A DNA stretch of 64,000 nucleotides from Nocardioides islandensis (GCF_015352455.1 NZ_JADKPN010000006.1:62001-126000), one strand, 5' to 3'; numbered from the stretch's first letter, positions 16,318 through 24,638 are shown. The notes: a model not told the origin generated them from the sequence alone. Program-made: numbers and translations.

Positions 16318-16674
16318 GGTGGTCTCGGCGTCGATGACCTTCGCCAGCGCGGCCTCGTCGCGGCCGACCACGGTGGTGCCGTCGGCGGCGGTGATGATCG
16401 GGCGCTGGATGATCCTCGGGTGCGCGGCCAGGGCGGCGTACCAGTCGTCGCGGTGCGCCTCGTCCTTCGGCACCTCGACGCCCTCCTCCTTGCTCTCCTT
16501 CGGGCGTGCGATGTCCCACGGCTCGAGCCCGAGACGGGCGACGACCTCCCGGAGGGTCGCCTCGTCGGGCGGGTCGTCGAGGTAGCGGCGGACGGTGTAC
16601 GCGATGCCCGCGGCGTCCAGCTCCTCGACCGCGACGCGGCACTTCGAGCAGGCGGGGTTCAGCCAGAGCTCCAT
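16315..16674 (-). CDS. ArsC/Spx-like glutaredoxin-type arsenate reductase family protein
   Basis: A 119-residue thioredoxin-fold protein of the ArsC family (MELWLNPACSKCRVAVEELDAAGI). Cys9 and Cys12 form a CxxC, and the YRRYLDDPP and IIQRPIITAADGTTVVGR segments are typical; the Arg of QRPI is the conserved oxyanion-contacting arginine. It may reduce arsenate with a glutathione- or mycothiol-type thiol, or serve another redox role; no arsB/arsR is present. It lies eight bases after the YbaK-like gene on the same strand. Confidence 0.82.
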   Translation of the reverse strand: MELWLNPACSKCRVAVEELDAAGIAYTVRRYLDDPPDEATLREVVARLGLEPWDIARPKESKEEGVEVPKDEAHRDDWYAALAAHPRIIQRPIITAADGTTVVGRDEAALAKVIDAETT

Positions 16675-16681
16675 GACGGGC

Positions 16682-17155
16682 TCAGTCCACCTCGATCTCG
16701 GTCGCGTCGGTCATGGCGAGCAGCTCGTCGTACGTCGTGGAGTAGACGGCCGCCGGGTGGCCGGCGGCGGCCCAGACGATGTCGTACTCGCCCAGCTGGA
16801 TGTCCAGGTACGTCGGGATCGGTGACGGGTGTCCGATGGGGGAGACCCCGCCGATCACCTGGCCGGTGTGCTCGCGGACGAACTCCGGGGTTCCTCGCTT
16901 GAGCCCGGCGACCCCGATCCGCGCGGAGGTCAGCTGGGTGTCGACGCGGTGCGAGCCCGAGGTCAGGATCAGGACCGGCGAGCCGCCCGCGTCGAAGAGG
17001 AGGCTGTTGGCGATCGCGCCGACCTCGCAGCCGAGGGCGGCCGCCGCGAGTGCCGCCGTGTGCACCGACTCTGGAAGAATGACGATCTCGCCCGCGCCTC
17101 CGCGGGCAGCGTGCTCGTCCCGGAACCGGGCGATCGCAGCGGGTTCGATCGACAT
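16682..17155 (-). CDS. YbaK/EbsC-type aminoacyl-tRNA deacylase
   Basis: A 157-residue single-domain YbaK/ProX-like editing protein that hydrolyses mischarged tRNA (Cys- or Ala-tRNA Pro). Conserved features are IANSLLFDAGGSPVLILTSGSHRVD and the active-site loop GGVSPIGHPSPIPTYLD (about residues 100-116). It is distinct from the second YbaK-like protein at 59951-60415. Leaderless -10 TAGGGT lies six bases before the ATG. Exact tRNA substrate unknown. Confidence 0.88.
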   Translation of the reverse strand: MSIEPAAIARFRDEHAARGGAGEIVILPESVHTAALAAAALGCEVGAIANSLLFDAGGSPVLILTSGSHRVDTQLTSARIGVAGLKRGTPEFVREHTGQVIGGVSPIGHPSPIPTYLDIQLGEYDIVWAAAGHPAAVYSTTYDELLAMTDATEIEVD

Positions 17156-17161
17156 GGCCGC

Positions 17162-17167
17162 ACCCTA
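17162..17167 (-). promoter_or_regulatory. -10 hexamer TAGGGT of YbaK-like gene (leaderless)
   Basis: TAGGGT on the minus strand ends six bases before the ATG at 17155. Confidence 0.5.
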
Positions 17168-17200
17168 GTCAGGGGCGCGCGGACGACTGGAGGAGGGTGC

Positions 17201-17719
17201 ATGGGTCGGCAGTGGCCGAGCTCGATGGTCAACGCCCAGCGGGCCCTCGGCGCGCTCGTGGCGTTGATGGCGCTCGGCACCGTGATGACCGTCCTGTTGG
17301 AGGACTCCCTCATCCGCGCCTGGGCCGAGCGGAGCCCCGCTGCCCGCGAGATCCTCGAGGAGGGCGGGATCGACGGGCTGCGTGCGAGCTCGATCTCGCT
17401 CCCGGCGTTCGTGCCCGTCGTGGTCGTCATGTTCGTCGTCCTGCTGTGCCTGCTCGGCGTGCTGCGGGTGTTCTTCCGCGAGGGCTACCAGTGGGCGCGG
17501 CTGGCGCTGGCCGGTGTCGCGGTGCTGATCGGCCTCGGTTCCGGTCTCATCGCCTTCCGCGAGGACCCGCCGGCGGTGTTCGTGGTGCTCTGCGTGCTCG
17601 CCCTGCTGGTCGACGTGGTCTTCCTGGTGCTGCTCTTCCACCGCGACACCAACGACTTCGTCCGGGGTGCCTGGCTGGTCCACCACGACGAGGCCGCGCC
17701 CTCGGACACCGCCGCCTGA
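17201..17719 (+). CDS. Small integral membrane protein, unknown function
   Basis: A 172-residue protein with four predicted transmembrane segments (about 13-33, 65-87, 97-117, 123-145) and an extracytoplasmic loop (SLIRAWAERSPAAREIL) after the first. The ATG at 17201 is preceded by GGAGGAGGG (17189-17196), a strong ribosome-binding site, so the long upstream open frame is not used. No recognised domain. It is divergent from the YbaK-like gene and just upstream of the SOS operon promoter region, but is not obviously part of it. Confidence 0.75.
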   Translation: MGRQWPSSMVNAQRALGALVALMALGTVMTVLLEDSLIRAWAERSPAAREILEEGGIDGLRASSISLPAFVPVVVVMFVVLLCLLGVLRVFFREGYQWARLALAGVAVLIGLGSGLIAFREDPPAVFVVLCVLALLVDVVFLVLLFHRDTNDFVRGAWLVHHDEAAPSDTAA

Positions 17720-17732
17720 CCTCGCGCACCCG

Positions 17733-17767
17733 CTGGTCGAGGAGGGCCGGAGGCCCGTCACGAGACC
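17733..17767. repeat. REP-like palindromic element, copy 2
   Basis: Begins ctggtcgaggagggccgg and ends aggcccgtcacgagacc. GGTC/GACC at the ends and gggcc/ggccc around GGA in the centre pair, so it folds as a hairpin. It is related to copies at 13525 and 18141 and may also act as a terminator for the upstream membrane protein gene. Confidence 0.55.
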
Positions 17768-17792
17768 TCTGTCCACCGGTGTGCTCTTCTCC

Positions 17793-17823
17793 TTGACGGG
17801 GTGTCGGCGTCGCGAGGTACTGT
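17793..17823 (+). promoter_or_regulatory. Promoter of the SOS mutagenesis operon
   Basis: TTGACG (17793-17798) and TACTGT (17818-17823) with a 19-base spacer. The predicted start point falls at about 17830, immediately before or in the LexA box, so LexA binding would block initiation. A GC-rich hairpin follows in the leader (arms cggcgggg 17855-17862 and ccccgccg 17880-17887). Confidence 0.5.
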
Positions 17824-17831
17824 TCTCCTAG

Positions 17832-17847
17832 TCGAACACCTGTTCGA
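17832..17847. promoter_or_regulatory. LexA (SOS) box
   Basis: TCGAACACCTGTTCGA is a perfect dyad matching the actinobacterial SOS box TCGAAC-N4-GTTCGA in all defined positions. It lies 83 bases before the DUF6504 start and controls, by inference, the DUF6504-HEPN-dnaE2 genes. Confidence 0.9.
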
Positions 17848-17929
17848 TCCGATCCGGCGGGGGCGACCTCGACCCCGCTCCCCGCCGGGTCGGCCAGGGG
17901 TCGAGGAGCCGGCGAGAGGTGGGTACGTG

Positions 17930-18328
17930 ATGCGGCGGTACGACGACCCCGTGGAGGTCCGCAAGGGCCCAGTGGGCAACGCAGTCGACGACGTGGAGGG
18001 AGCGCTTGAAGGACCGGCGCAGTTCCTGTGGCGGGGCAAGCTGTGGAAGGTCCGCGCGGTGCTCGCGCACTGGGTGGAGACCGGCGCCTGGTGGCAGTCC
18101 GCCGGGGCGCGGGCGGTGATCGGCACCGACGACTATTCGGTGGTCGAGCCGGGCGAGCCCCTGGGCGAGCCCGTGTCGAGACCCGGTGACCGAACAGGTG
18201 ACCTGTTGGCCGAGCGCGAGCTCTGGCGGGTCGAGGCCGCGGCCGGGATGAGCCCCGACCCCGGCGTCTTCGACCTGTCCTTCGACTGGTCCGACGGCTC
18301 CTGGCAGCTCGTCGGCTGCGTGGACTGA
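17930..18328 (+). CDS. DUF6504 family protein, first gene of SOS operon
   Basis: A 132-residue soluble protein: MRRYDDPVEVR start, QFLWRGKLWKVRAVLAHWVETGAWW core (about residues 32-56), and C-terminal LWRVEAAA...FDLSFDWSDGSWQL, the pattern of DUF6504 proteins found beside translesion polymerase genes in actinobacteria. Function unknown, but the LexA box upstream and dnaE2 downstream place it in the DNA damage response. Residues about 68-88 (SVVEPGEPLGEPVSRPGDR) are encoded by a REP-like element and look like a tolerated insertion in a loop. Start at ATG 17930; a GTG is directly before it. Six bases before the HEPN-like gene. Confidence 0.8.
   Translation: MRRYDDPVEVRKGPVGNAVDDVEGALEGPAQFLWRGKLWKVRAVLAHWVETGAWWQSAGARAVIGTDDYSVVEPGEPLGEPVSRPGDRTGDLLAERELWRVEAAAGMSPDPGVFDLSFDWSDGSWQLVGCVD
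18141..18190. repeat. REP-like palindromic element, copy 3, inside the DUF6504 coding sequence
   Basis: The 5' end tggtcgag and 3' end tcgagacccggtgacc match copies at 13525 and 17733; the centre (gggcgagcccctgggcgagccc) differs. It is read in frame within the DUF6504 gene and adds a Pro/Gly/Glu-rich segment. Confidence 0.5.
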
Positions 18329-18334
18329 GGGGTG

Positions 18335-18772
18335 ATGACCACGATGAACCCCTACTCCCTGCCGGCGACCACCCACTCCTACCTCGCCCGCGCGGCCGAG
18401 TCGCTCAGCGAGGCGATGACGGCCACCGACGTGCCGACCCGCTACGCCTGCGCCCACGTGGCCGCGCTCCGGGCGGCCGCCGCGCTGCTGGCCGCGCGCG
18501 CCCATCCCGCGCCGACCCGCGGCCGCCGCCAGAAGAACGCCTGGGTGCTGCTCGCCGAGGTCGCCCCCGAGCTGGCCGAGTGGGCGACGTTCTTCGCCGC
18601 CGGTGCGGCCAAGCGGGCCGCGGCCGAGGCGGGCTCCACCCGCGCGGTCAGCGAGCGGGAGGCCGACGACCTGCTCCGCGACGCCGACCGGTTCCTCGGC
18701 GTGGTCGAGCAGTCCCTCGGGCTGGCGCCGCACGTGCCCCACCAGGCCCAGCTCATCGCCCGCGTCGGATAG
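18335..18772 (+). CDS. SAV_6107-like HEPN domain protein of SOS operon
   Basis: A 145-residue all-helical, alanine-rich protein (SYLARAAESLSEAMTATDV, then RYACAHVAALRAAAALLAAR) resembling the SAV_6107-type HEPN proteins that accompany translesion polymerases in actinobacteria. It occupies the place that imuA' has in mycobacterial mutasomes. A canonical HEPN RNase motif (Rx4-6H) is not clearly present, so a structural or regulatory role is as likely as nuclease activity. It starts six bases after the DUF6504 stop and ends seven bases before dnaE2, with TGAGGGG as ribosome-binding site. Confidence 0.7.
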   Translation: MTTMNPYSLPATTHSYLARAAESLSEAMTATDVPTRYACAHVAALRAAAALLAARAHPAPTRGRRQKNAWVLLAEVAPELAEWATFFAAGAAKRAAAEAGSTRAVSEREADDLLRDADRFLGVVEQSLGLAPHVPHQAQLIARVG

Positions 18773-18779
18773 GGCGGCC

Positions 18780-21700
18780 GTGGACCCCTTCGTCCACCTG
18801 CGCGTCGCGTCCGGCTACTCCCTCCAGCACGGTGCCTCCCACCCGCACGTGCTGGTGGAGCGGGCCGCCGAGCAGGAGATGGACATCCTGGCGCTGACCG
18901 ACCGCAACGGCACCTACGGCGCGGTGAAGTTCGCGCAGGCCTGCCAGGCCTACGGCGTGCGGCCGGTCCTCGGGGTCGACCTCGCCTACCGGCCGGTGCT
19001 GACGGCAGCCCCGCGGTCGGCGTCACGCTCCCGCACACCCACCCGCGGCGGCGAGCTCCGCGACCCGGTCGGCGCCGGACTGCCGCGGGTCACCCTGCTC
19101 GCCTCCGCCGGTGGCCCCGGCGGCGGCCGGGTCGGCTGGGCGGCGGTGTGCCGGGCGGTCTCCGCGGTGCACCTCGCCGGCGAGCGCGGGCAGCCGGTCG
19201 CCACCCTCGACCTGCTGGCGCCCTGGCTGGCCGAGGGCAACCTCACCGTGCTGCTCGGTCCCGGCTCCGAGCTCGGCGTCGCCGTCGCCCGGCGCCGCGA
19301 CGACCTGGCCGAGGCCGCGCTGGCCGCCTGGCGCGCGGTGGTGCCGCCCGGCCACCTCCAGGTCGAGCTGGTCTCGCACCGTCTCGGCCGGCCCGGGCCG
19401 GGAGCGACGGGGGAGTGGGGTCCCGGCTCGTCCGCGCACGCCGCCCGGATGGCCGGCCTGGCCCGGCGCGCCGGCGTCGGCACTGTGCTCACCAACGCGG
19501 TGAGGTACGCCGACCGCCGTGACGCCCCGACCATCGACGTCCTCGACGCCTCCCGTCGGCTGGTCGCCCTCGGCTCTGCCCAACTTCGCCACCTCGGCCC
19601 CTCCGATTTCAGGGCGAACGCCGAGGGGTTCCTCAAGTCCGGCAAGCAGATGCTCGAGATCGCCGAGGAGGTCGGCCGGCTCGGGGGAGAGGACCCCCAC
19701 CGGCTCCTCGCCCGCACCCGCGCCGTCGCCGAGTCCTGCGCCCTCGACCCGCGCGCCGACCTCGGGCTGGGCGAGGTGCACTTCCCCGAGCTGGACGTGG
19801 CCGCGGAGCAGGCCGACGCGGTGCTGCGCGCGCGGTGCGAAGGGGCGGTCGGCGACCGCTACGGCTCCGCCCCGCGGCAGCGCATCTGGAAGCGGCTCGA
19901 CGACGAGCTCGAGCTGATCCGCGGCCTCGGCTACGCGTCGTACTTCCTCACCGTCGCCGACGTCACCGACCTGATCCGCGAGCGCGGGGTGCGGTGCGCG
20001 GCGCGCGGGTCCGGCGCGGGCAGCCTGGTCAACTACCTGCTCGGCGTCTCCGGCATCGACCCGATCCGGCACCACCTGCTGATGGAGCGGTTCCTCTCGC
20101 CGCTGCGCGCCTCGCTGCCCGACATCGACGTCGACGTGGAGTCCGCGCGGCGCACCGAGATCTACGAGGCGATCCTCGACCGGTTCGGCGGCGAGCGGTG
20201 CGTCTGCGTCTCGATGATGGACACCTACCGCGTCCGGCACGCCGTCCGCGACGTCGGCGCCGCGCTCGGCATGCCGCCGCTGGAGATCGACACGATCGCC
20301 AAGGCGTTCCCGCACATCCGCGCCCGCGACGCCCGGGTCGCGCTGCGCGAGCTGCCCGAGCTGCGGGCCAGCGGCATCGACGCCGACCGGCTGGACCTGA
20401 TGTTCGGGCTGGTCGAGCGGCTCGACGGGCTGCCCCGCCACATCGCGGTGCACCCGTGCGGGGTGCTGCTGTCCGACACCACGCTGCTCGACCGCACGCC
20501 GGTGGAGGCGAGCTTCGCGGGGTTCCCGATGAGCCAGTTCGACAAGGACGACGTCGAGGAGCTCGGGCTGCTCAAGCTCGACGTGCTCGGCATCCGCATG
20601 CAGTCCTCGATGGCCCACGCCGTCGAGCTGATCCGCGACACCACCGGCCACGACATCGACCTCGACGACCGGGCGCAGGTGCCGTTCGAGGACGACGACA
20701 CCTTCCGGATGATCTCGGCGGCCAAGACCCTCGGGGTGTTCCAGATCGAGTCGCCGGGCCAGCGCGAGCTGGTCGGCAAGTCCGGCCTCGACAGCTTCGA
20801 CGACATCATCGCCGACATCTCGCTGTTCCGGCCCGGCCCGGTGAAGAGCGACATGATCACGCCCTACCTCGAGTCCAAGCAGGGCTGGAAGGCCCCGACG
20901 TACCTCCACGACGACCTGCGCCCGATCCTCGAGGACACCCACGGCGTGGTGGTCTTCCACGAGCACGTCATCGAGATCATCGCGAGGTTCGCCGGGGTCG
21001 ACTACGCCGAGGCCGACGAGCGCCGCCGTGCGCTCGGTGACGTCGAGGGGATGGCCGAGACCAAGGCGTGGTTCTACCCCGTGGCGCGCGCCCGGGGTTA
21101 CGACGAGCGGGTCGTCGAGGGCATCTGGAAGATCCTCGAGGCGTTCGCGTCGTTCGGCTTCTGCAAGGCGCACGCCGCGGCGTTCGCGCTGCCGACCTAC
21201 CAGTCCGCGTGGCTGAAGGCCCACTGGCCGGCGCACTTCCTGGCCGGGGTGCTCACCCACGACCCGGGCATGTACCCCAAGCGGCTGATCCTCGACGACG
21301 CCCGCCAGTGCGGGATCAGCGTGCTCGGCCTCGACGTCAACGCCTCGGAGAAGGAGTACGTCGTGGAGTGGCTCGACCCCGAGTCCTCCGTCGTCACCGT
21401 CCCGCCGCCGATCCCCACCTCCGGCGTCCCCGACGGCACCGCCTGGGGGATCCGGCTGGCGCTGGCCGAGGTGAAGGGCATCAACGAGGGCGAGGTCGAC
21501 CGCATCGTGGCCGCCAGGAAGTTCGGCAGCCCGTACGACTCGCTCACCGACTTCTGGCACCGCGCCCAGGTGTCCCGCCCGATCGTGGAGCGGCTGGTGC
21601 TGGCGGGCGGGTTCGACGGGCTCTACGGCATCGGCGCCTCCACCGGGATGGTCGACGTCCGCCGGCGTGGCCGGATCACCCGCCGCGACCTGCTGCTCCA

Positions 21701-22667
21701 GGTCGCCCAGCTCGACCGCCACGCCCGGGCGCTGGACCGTGCCCAGGGACGCAGCCTGCGCGGCCGCGGGCTCGCCTCCGCCAACCAGCTCACGCCCGCG
21801 GCGCACCGCGCCGCGGCCGCCGCCCGCCGCAACAGCACCGACCCGCACGCCCGCGACCAGGAGGCCGGCGCACTGCCCGAGCGGCACCCGCTCGCCGAGC
21901 AGGGGGTCTGGGCGCGCGCGTCCGCCCAGGCGCAGGACACCCAGCCGCCCCGGCCGGTCGACTCCGTGCAGCTCGCCCTCTCCCTCGGCGACGAGCCGCA
22001 GGAGACCGTCACCGGCCTGCCCGAGATGACGCCGGAGGACCGGATGCGTGCCGAGCTGGAGATCCTCGGCCTCGACGTCAGCCGGCACGTCATGGACGCC
22101 TACGCCGACTTCCTCGACGCGCTCGGCACCACCCGCAGCAAGGACCTCCTGCACCGCCGCAGCAAGGCCGAGCTGCTGGTCGCCGGGGTCAAGGTCGCCA
22201 CCCAGACCCCGCCGATCCGCTCCGGCCGCCGGGTCGTGTTCCTGACCCTCGACGACGGCACCGGCCCCGTGGACGCCACGTTCTTCGAGGACGCCCAGGG
22301 TCCATACGCCGCCACCGTGTTCGGCTCCTGGCTGCTGGTCGTCCGCGGTGAGCTCCGTCGTACCGGCCGCCGCGGCGTCTCCCTGCGCGCCACCGGCGCC
22401 TGGGAGCTGCCCGAGCTGCACGCCCTCTGGCGGGGCCGGGGGATGGACGCCGTGCACGAGCACCTCGCGCGCGTGCCCGAGGGCTACGCCGAGGTCGGCG
22501 TGCAGCAGGACGCGACCGGGGACGGCCCGAAGCCCGTGCGCAGCCGGGTGCTGGTGCACTCCAGCGGCTTCCAGATGTCCCCCTACGCCGACGTGAAGCC
22601 GGCCGGCGAGTCGGTCAAGGACGTCGCCCGCAAGCTGTGGCACACCAGCCCCGGAAGCCCGGGATGA
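18780..22667 (+). CDS. dnaE2: Error-prone DNA polymerase III alpha subunit, DnaE2/ImuC
   Basis: A 1295-residue C-family polymerase for damage-induced mutagenesis. The PHP domain starts FVHLRVASGYSLQHGASHP; the metal-binding HxH of replicative DnaE is HLR here, as expected for DnaE2. The polymerase core shows CAARGSGAGSLVNYLLGVSGIDP, catalytic aspartates in PDIDVDVE, and FGFCKAHAAAFALPTYQSAWLK. The C-terminal OB region is VVFLTLDDGTGPVDATFFED. A long Ala/Arg-rich insert (about 960-1075) contains QLALSL at residues 1064-1069, resembling a beta-clamp motif. GTG start at 18780. No imuB is present; pol IV lies two genes downstream. Regulated by LexA by inference. Confidence 0.95.
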   Translation: MDPFVHLRVASGYSLQHGASHPHVLVERAAEQEMDILALTDRNGTYGAVKFAQACQAYGVRPVLGVDLAYRPVLTAAPRSASRSRTPTRGGELRDPVGAGLPRVTLLASAGGPGGGRVGWAAVCRAVSAVHLAGERGQPVATLDLLAPWLAEGNLTVLLGPGSELGVAVARRRDDLAEAALAAWRAVVPPGHLQVELVSHRLGRPGPGATGEWGPGSSAHAARMAGLARRAGVGTVLTNAVRYADRRDAPTIDVLDASRRLVALGSAQLRHLGPSDFRANAEGFLKSGKQMLEIAEEVGRLGGEDPHRLLARTRAVAESCALDPRADLGLGEVHFPELDVAAEQADAVLRARCEGAVGDRYGSAPRQRIWKRLDDELELIRGLGYASYFLTVADVTDLIRERGVRCAARGSGAGSLVNYLLGVSGIDPIRHHLLMERFLSPLRASLPDIDVDVESARRTEIYEAILDRFGGERCVCVSMMDTYRVRHAVRDVGAALGMPPLEIDTIAKAFPHIRARDARVALRELPELRASGIDADRLDLMFGLVERLDGLPRHIAVHPCGVLLSDTTLLDRTPVEASFAGFPMSQFDKDDVEELGLLKLDVLGIRMQSSMAHAVELIRDTTGHDIDLDDRAQVPFEDDDTFRMISAAKTLGVFQIESPGQRELVGKSGLDSFDDIIADISLFRPGPVKSDMITPYLESKQGWKAPTYLHDDLRPILEDTHGVVVFHEHVIEIIARFAGVDYAEADERRRALGDVEGMAETKAWFYPVARARGYDERVVEGIWKILEAFASFGFCKAHAAAFALPTYQSAWLKAHWPAHFLAGVLTHDPGMYPKRLILDDARQCGISVLGLDVNASEKEYVVEWLDPESSVVTVPPPIPTSGVPDGTAWGIRLALAEVKGINEGEVDRIVAARKFGSPYDSLTDFWHRAQVSRPIVERLVLAGGFDGLYGIGASTGMVDVRRRGRITRRDLLLQVAQLDRHARALDRAQGRSLRGRGLASANQLTPAAHRAAAAARRNSTDPHARDQEAGALPERHPLAEQGVWARASAQAQDTQPPRPVDSVQLALSLGDEPQETVTGLPEMTPEDRMRAELEILGLDVSRHVMDAYADFLDALGTTRSKDLLHRRSKAELLVAGVKVATQTPPIRSGRRVVFLTLDDGTGPVDATFFEDAQGPYAATVFGSWLLVVRGELRRTGRRGVSLRATGAWELPELHALWRGRGMDAVHEHLARVPEGYAEVGVQQDATGDGPKPVRSRVLVHSSGFQMSPYADVKPAGESVKDVARKLWHTSPGSPG

Positions 22668-22685
22668 CGGCCCACCCGCGCCCCC

Positions 22686-22691
22686 TAGGCT
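22686..22691 (+). promoter_or_regulatory. -10 hexamer TAGGCT of methyltransferase gene (leaderless)
   Basis: TAGGCT ends seven bases before the ATG at 22699 and lies 19 bases after the dnaE2 stop, so methyltransferase and dinB could be expressed without SOS induction. Confidence 0.5.
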
Positions 22692-22698
22692 GGGCGCC

Positions 22699-23433
22699 AT
22701 GTCGACCAGCGAGCGGCCCAGCGTCCGGCGCAGCAGCGTCCGGACCGGCGTGGTCTGGGACGCCGTCACCGCACGCATCGAGCCCGGCGCCAGCGTGGTC
22801 GACATCGGCGGCGGCACCGGCGGGTTCGCGGTCCGGCTCGCCCAGCAGGGCCACCCGGTCACCGTCGTGGACCCGAGTCCGGACGCCCTCGCGGCGCTCG
22901 GCCGGCGCGCCGACGAGGCCGGCGTCGCCGACCTGGTCACCGGCGTCCAGGGCGACCTCACCGACCTCGGCGCCCACGTCGGCCCGGGTTCGGCCGACGT
23001 GGTGCTGTGCCACGGCGTGCTCGAGGTGGTGCCCGACCCCGGCGCCGCGCTCGGCACCATCGCCGGGGTGCTCCGCGAGGGCGGGCTGCTCAGCCTGCTC
23101 GTCGCCCAGCGGCACGCCGCCGTCGTCGCCCGCGCGATGGCCGGTCACTTCCAGCAGGCGCTGGCGCTCCTCGACGACCCGGACTACCGGGTCGGGGCCG
23201 GCGGTCGCGGCCGCCGCTACACCGCCGACGAGGTCATCGCGCTGCTCGCCGACGCCGGCTTCGCCGTCGAGGCGACCCAGGCCGTCCGGGTCTTCGCCGA
23301 CCTGGTTCCCGGCTCCCTGCTCGACCTCGAGCCCGGCGCCACCGCCGCCCTGGTCGACCTCGAGCGCGCCGTGGCCGGCCGCTCGGAGTACCTCCCCCTC
23401 GCCACCCAGGTCCACCTGCTCGCCACCCGCTAG
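22699..23433 (+). CDS. Class I SAM-dependent methyltransferase
   Basis: A 244-residue Rossmann-fold methyltransferase: motif I VVDIGGGTGGFAVRL (about residues 34-48), acidic end of strand 2 VTVVDPSPD, motif with GDLTDL, and VLCHGVLEVVPDP as motif IV. It resembles SmtA/CmoM-like tRNA or small-molecule methyltransferases, but the substrate is not determinable. It sits between dnaE2 and dinB, 20 bases from the latter. Confidence 0.85.
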   Translation: MSTSERPSVRRSSVRTGVVWDAVTARIEPGASVVDIGGGTGGFAVRLAQQGHPVTVVDPSPDALAALGRRADEAGVADLVTGVQGDLTDLGAHVGPGSADVVLCHGVLEVVPDPGAALGTIAGVLREGGLLSLLVAQRHAAVVARAMAGHFQQALALLDDPDYRVGAGGRGRRYTADEVIALLADAGFAVEATQAVRVFADLVPGSLLDLEPGATAALVDLERAVAGRSEYLPLATQVHLLATR

Positions 23434-23453
23434 CCCCCGCCACGGGGACCGGC

Positions 23454-24638
23454 ATGGGTGACCCGTCGCGGGCGTGCCCGATCCTGCACATCGACATGGA
23501 CGCCTTCTACGCGTCCGTGGCGGTTCGCGAGAAGCCGGAGCTGTGGCACGTGCCCGTCATCGTCGGCGGTGGGGGACGGGGCGTGGTGCTGTCGGCCAAC
23601 TACCTGGCGCGGGAGTACGGCGTCCGCTCCGGCATGCCCGGCACCCGCGCCCGCCGGCTGTGCCCGCAGGCGGTGGTGGTCTCGCCCGACTACGACGAGT
23701 TCGTCACGGTGTCCAAGGCGGTGATGGAGACCTTCCGGCGGGTCACCCCGCTGGTCGAGGCGGTCTCGCTCGACGAGGCCTTCCTCGACGTCCGCGGCTC
23801 GACCAAGCGGCTCGGCACCCCGCTGGAGATCGCCGAGCGGCTGCGGGCACTGATCTACGACGAGCAGGGCATCACCTGCTCGGTGGGAGTGGCCGCGACC
23901 GTCTCGGTGGCCAAGCTGGCCGGCAAGCGCGCCAAGCCCGACGGCGTGGTCGTCGTACCTCCCGAGGCCATCACCTCCTTCCTGCACCCGATGGAGGTCG
24001 GCGAGCTGTGGGGCGTGGGGGAGAAGACCCGCGACCTGCTCCAGCGCTTCGGGCTGCGCACCGTCGGCGACGTCGCGCACACCCCGCTCACCACCCTCCA
24101 ACGCGCGGTCGGCGACGGGCTCGGCCGCCACCTCCACGAGCTCGCGTGGGGCACCGACCGTCGCGAGCTCACCCCGCGCAGCACCGTCGACGACCCCGAG
24201 AAGTCCATGGGCGCCAACGAGACCTTCGGCCGCGACACCGACGACCGCGACGTGATCACCCGCGAGCTGCTCAAGCTGACCGGCCGGGTCACCCGCCGGA
24301 TGCGCACCGCCGGCGTGGCCGGGCGCACGGTGACGATCACGGTCCGGTTCGCCGACTTCACCACCATCACCCGCTCCCGGACGATCCCCGAGGCGACCGA
24401 CGTCACCCACGAGGTGCACCGCACCGCCGTCCGCCTGTACGACGCCCTCGGCCTCCAGCGGGCCAGGATCCGGCTGGTGGGGGTTCGGGTGGAGGGGCTG
24501 GTGCCGCGCGACACCGTCCACCGGCAGCTGGTGCTCGGGGAGCGGGAGCACGGCTGGCGCGACGCCGACCGGGCGGTCGACCTGGCGAGGTTCCGGTTCG
24601 GGGACGACGTCGTCCGGCCCGCCAGCCTGCTCACCTGA
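23454..24638 (+). CDS. dinB: DNA polymerase IV (Y family)
   Basis: A 394-residue translesion polymerase. Catalytic residues are intact: ILHIDMDAFYASVAVRE (Asp in HIDMD, residues 13-17) and SLDEAFLDV (Asp-Glu, about 106-107), so this is an active Pol IV, not the inactive ImuB. The thumb/HhH region GVGEKTRDLLQRFGLRTVGDVA and little finger follow. QLVLGE at residues 358-363 is nearly the E. coli Pol IV clamp-binding peptide. The ATG at 23454 starts nine residues before the first strand; the longer open frame upstream overlaps the methyltransferase and is not used. Confidence 0.95.
   Translation: MGDPSRACPILHIDMDAFYASVAVREKPELWHVPVIVGGGGRGVVLSANYLAREYGVRSGMPGTRARRLCPQAVVVSPDYDEFVTVSKAVMETFRRVTPLVEAVSLDEAFLDVRGSTKRLGTPLEIAERLRALIYDEQGITCSVGVAATVSVAKLAGKRAKPDGVVVVPPEAITSFLHPMEVGELWGVGEKTRDLLQRFGLRTVGDVAHTPLTTLQRAVGDGLGRHLHELAWGTDRRELTPRSTVDDPEKSMGANETFGRDTDDRDVITRELLKLTGRVTRRMRTAGVAGRTVTITVRFADFTTITRSRTIPEATDVTHEVHRTAVRLYDALGLQRARIRLVGVRVEGLVPRDTVHRQLVLGEREHGWRDADRAVDLARFRFGDDVVRPASLLT

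Noticed and set aside
13525..17767. Insertion sequence or prophage remnant marked by repeats
   Set aside because: No transposase, integrase or attachment duplication was found; the repeats are short palindromes only.
18193..18207. aacaggtgacctgtt as a second SOS box
   Set aside because: It is an odd-length dyad without TCGAAC/GTTCGA and lies inside the DUF6504 coding region; the true box is at 17832.
19023..23060. 1345-codon open frame on the minus strand across dnaE2
   Set aside because: Shadow of dnaE2 and the methyltransferase gene caused by high GC at third codon positions; composition (Val/Gly/Arg/His-rich, no domain) is not protein-like.
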